A model generated the notes under the pieces. It made no database searches and was not told the DNA's origin. It was given only the letters and a program-made list of their open reading frames with translations. From Anaerosalibacter sp. Marseille-P3206 (GTDB taxonomy: Bacteria; Bacillota; Clostridia; Tissierellales; Sporanaerobacteraceae): a DNA stretch of 64,000 bases. The stretch covers positions 558,001 to 622,000 of the forward strand of contig NZ_FUHM01000002.1 in the NCBI RefSeq assembly GCF_900155565.1. Direction: 5' to 3'. Both the position numbers and the translations under genes were made by a program. Positions 63,306 to 64,000 of this stretch are shown one piece after another (position 1 is the stretch's first letter; every line of letters starts with the position of its first letter).

Positions 63306-63500
63306 TTATATATATCCTAAATCTATCAATACATTTTGAACTTCTTGTGCTTCAAATTCAGGAGCCAATATTTCATAATAGACAATATCCCCTTCTTTCG
63401 AAAATAAATTAGATTTTATAAGAAATCCTTCTTTAGTTAATGCATCTACAATTTCTTTTGTTTTTTCATATCCTTCAGCTACATACACTGCAGTCCACAT
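63306..63500 (-). CDS. Small conserved protein between dnaE and pfkA
   Basis: 64 residues, alpha/beta, WTAVYVAEGYEKTKEIVDAL then IVYYEILAPEFEAQEVQNVL. AAGGAG 10 nt before ATG 63500. The N-terminal VYVA.GYEKTKEI and C-terminal EAQEVQNVL resemble small proteins that commonly precede pfkA in this group; role unknown. Confidence 0.65.
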   Translation of the reverse strand: MWTAVYVAEGYEKTKEIVDALTKEGFLIKSNLFSKEGDIVYYEILAPEFEAQEVQNVLIDLGYI

Positions 63501-63576
63501 TTTTAGCACTCCTTATCAAATATACTAAAATAATTATAACACAATATACATTTTTTGTTCGCATATTTGATATTTA

Positions 63577-64000
63577 TTAACGTACTTTTACACAATTTTC
63601 TCCAACTACACTTTTTAGTTCACTAAGCAATTTCTCGTTTTTTATGTCTATCCATAGATTTCGTTCCGCCATTACTACTTTGTCTTCTCTTTCCAAATAT
63701 ATATATACAGGAATATCTCCCCTGTAATTTGAAAATATATCCTTTAGCATATTAAACGTATTCATGTATTTTTCATCGCTTATTTTTATATATAATTTAC
63801 CACTCTTAAACGAGTTTAATGGTGTGATTTTTTCACAAATTATTTTTGGTTCTTCTTCCTCCGCTGAACTAATACTTCCTTCTATAACAACTATACTATC
63901 TTCACTTATATATTTTAAATATCTATCATATATTTTGGGGAAAACAATGACTTCTATAGCCCCATATAAATCTTCAAGGGTAAGAAACGCCATCATATTG
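63577..64000 (-). CDS. dnaE: DNA polymerase III alpha subunit, C-terminal end
   Basis: The frame is open to the window edge. MMAFLTLEDLYGAIEVIVFP is the OB-fold region of bacterial DnaE, followed by YISEDSIVVIEGSISSAEEE and the C-terminal beta domain with IKISDEKYMNTFNMLKDIFS. About 140 of the ~1150 residues are visible. Heads the dnaE-pfkA-pyk block. Confidence 0.9.
   Translation of the reverse strand, partial: NMMAFLTLEDLYGAIEVIVFPKIYDRYLKYISEDSIVVIEGSISSAEEEEPKIICEKITPLNSFKSGKLYIKISDEKYMNTFNMLKDIFSNYRGDIPVYIYLEREDKVVMAERNLWIDIKNEKLLSELKSVVGENCVKVR

Overview
The window is low-GC DNA with strong Shine-Dalgarno sites (AGGAGG/GGAGG) and frequent TTG/GTG starts. It carries a Spo0E-like phosphatase, a class B sortase, a CD1871A-type CXXC peptide and LanFEG-type immunity genes. 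This points to a spore-forming anaerobic Firmicute of the Clostridia, probably near Tissierellales or Peptostreptococcaceae; the taxon is inferred from gene content and gene order (dnaE - small ORF - pfkA - pyk - ybgC - fxsA - rlmCD at the right end). No tRNA, rRNA or CRISPR array was seen.

Left part (1-31 kb). This holds peptidase T (cut by the window edge), an SDR dehydrogenase, a TetR/membrane-protein pair with two matching operators, and a LanFEG-like antimicrobial-peptide immunity transporter with a divergent two-component system. That immunity module is damaged in three places. Next come an alpha/beta hydrolase plus creatininase-like pair, a J-domain membrane protein, and an EamA transporter. 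A zinc-responsive operon (Zur box, lipoprotein, G3E GTPase, YraQ-type permease, TIGR03943 protein) follows; it has collapsed and is interrupted by an IS607-type element. Beyond it are a second two-component system, a YafQ/RelB toxin-antitoxin pair with a coupled third small gene, a deleted Type IIG-like restriction-modification locus, and a membrane redox cluster (CXXC peptide, NapH-like ferredoxin, TlpA) beside a sensor kinase whose response regulator is truncated. ABC-exporter, methyltransferase and HTH scraps lie between them.

Centre (30.9-37.3 kb). The best candidate for an unusual system is an adenosylcobalamin riboswitch reading into an operon of ABC ATPase, two surface proteins with Shp/NEAT-like domains (one with a sortase signal), and a substrate-binding lipoprotein. 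A FecCD-type permease and a class B sortase lie divergently. Together they look like a cell-wall relay for a tetrapyrrole, most simply vitamin B12.

Accessory island (about 37.8-57 kb). A decayed Mu/TnsB-like transposon keeps repeated end sites, an intact AAA ATPase and a cloverleaf-like inverted repeat. It contains a second IS607 copy with intact TnpB and deleted TnpA. To its right lie a deleted phage-type replisome organizer, a DUF4885-like protein, an IS110 scrap, an IS66 element that truncates a neighbour, and an ADP-ribosyltransferase-like three-gene operon. A stalk-domain secreted protein, a Spo0E/XRE pair with three 17-bp operators, small unknown proteins, an S1-domain protein, iteron-like repeats and a tyrosine recombinase with an altered active site complete it. 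Polypurine and polypyrimidine word tracts are scattered through this island.

Right end (58-64 kb). This is an ordinary housekeeping block on the minus strand: rlmCD, fxsA, ybgC, pyk, pfkA, a small ORF and the 3' end of dnaE.
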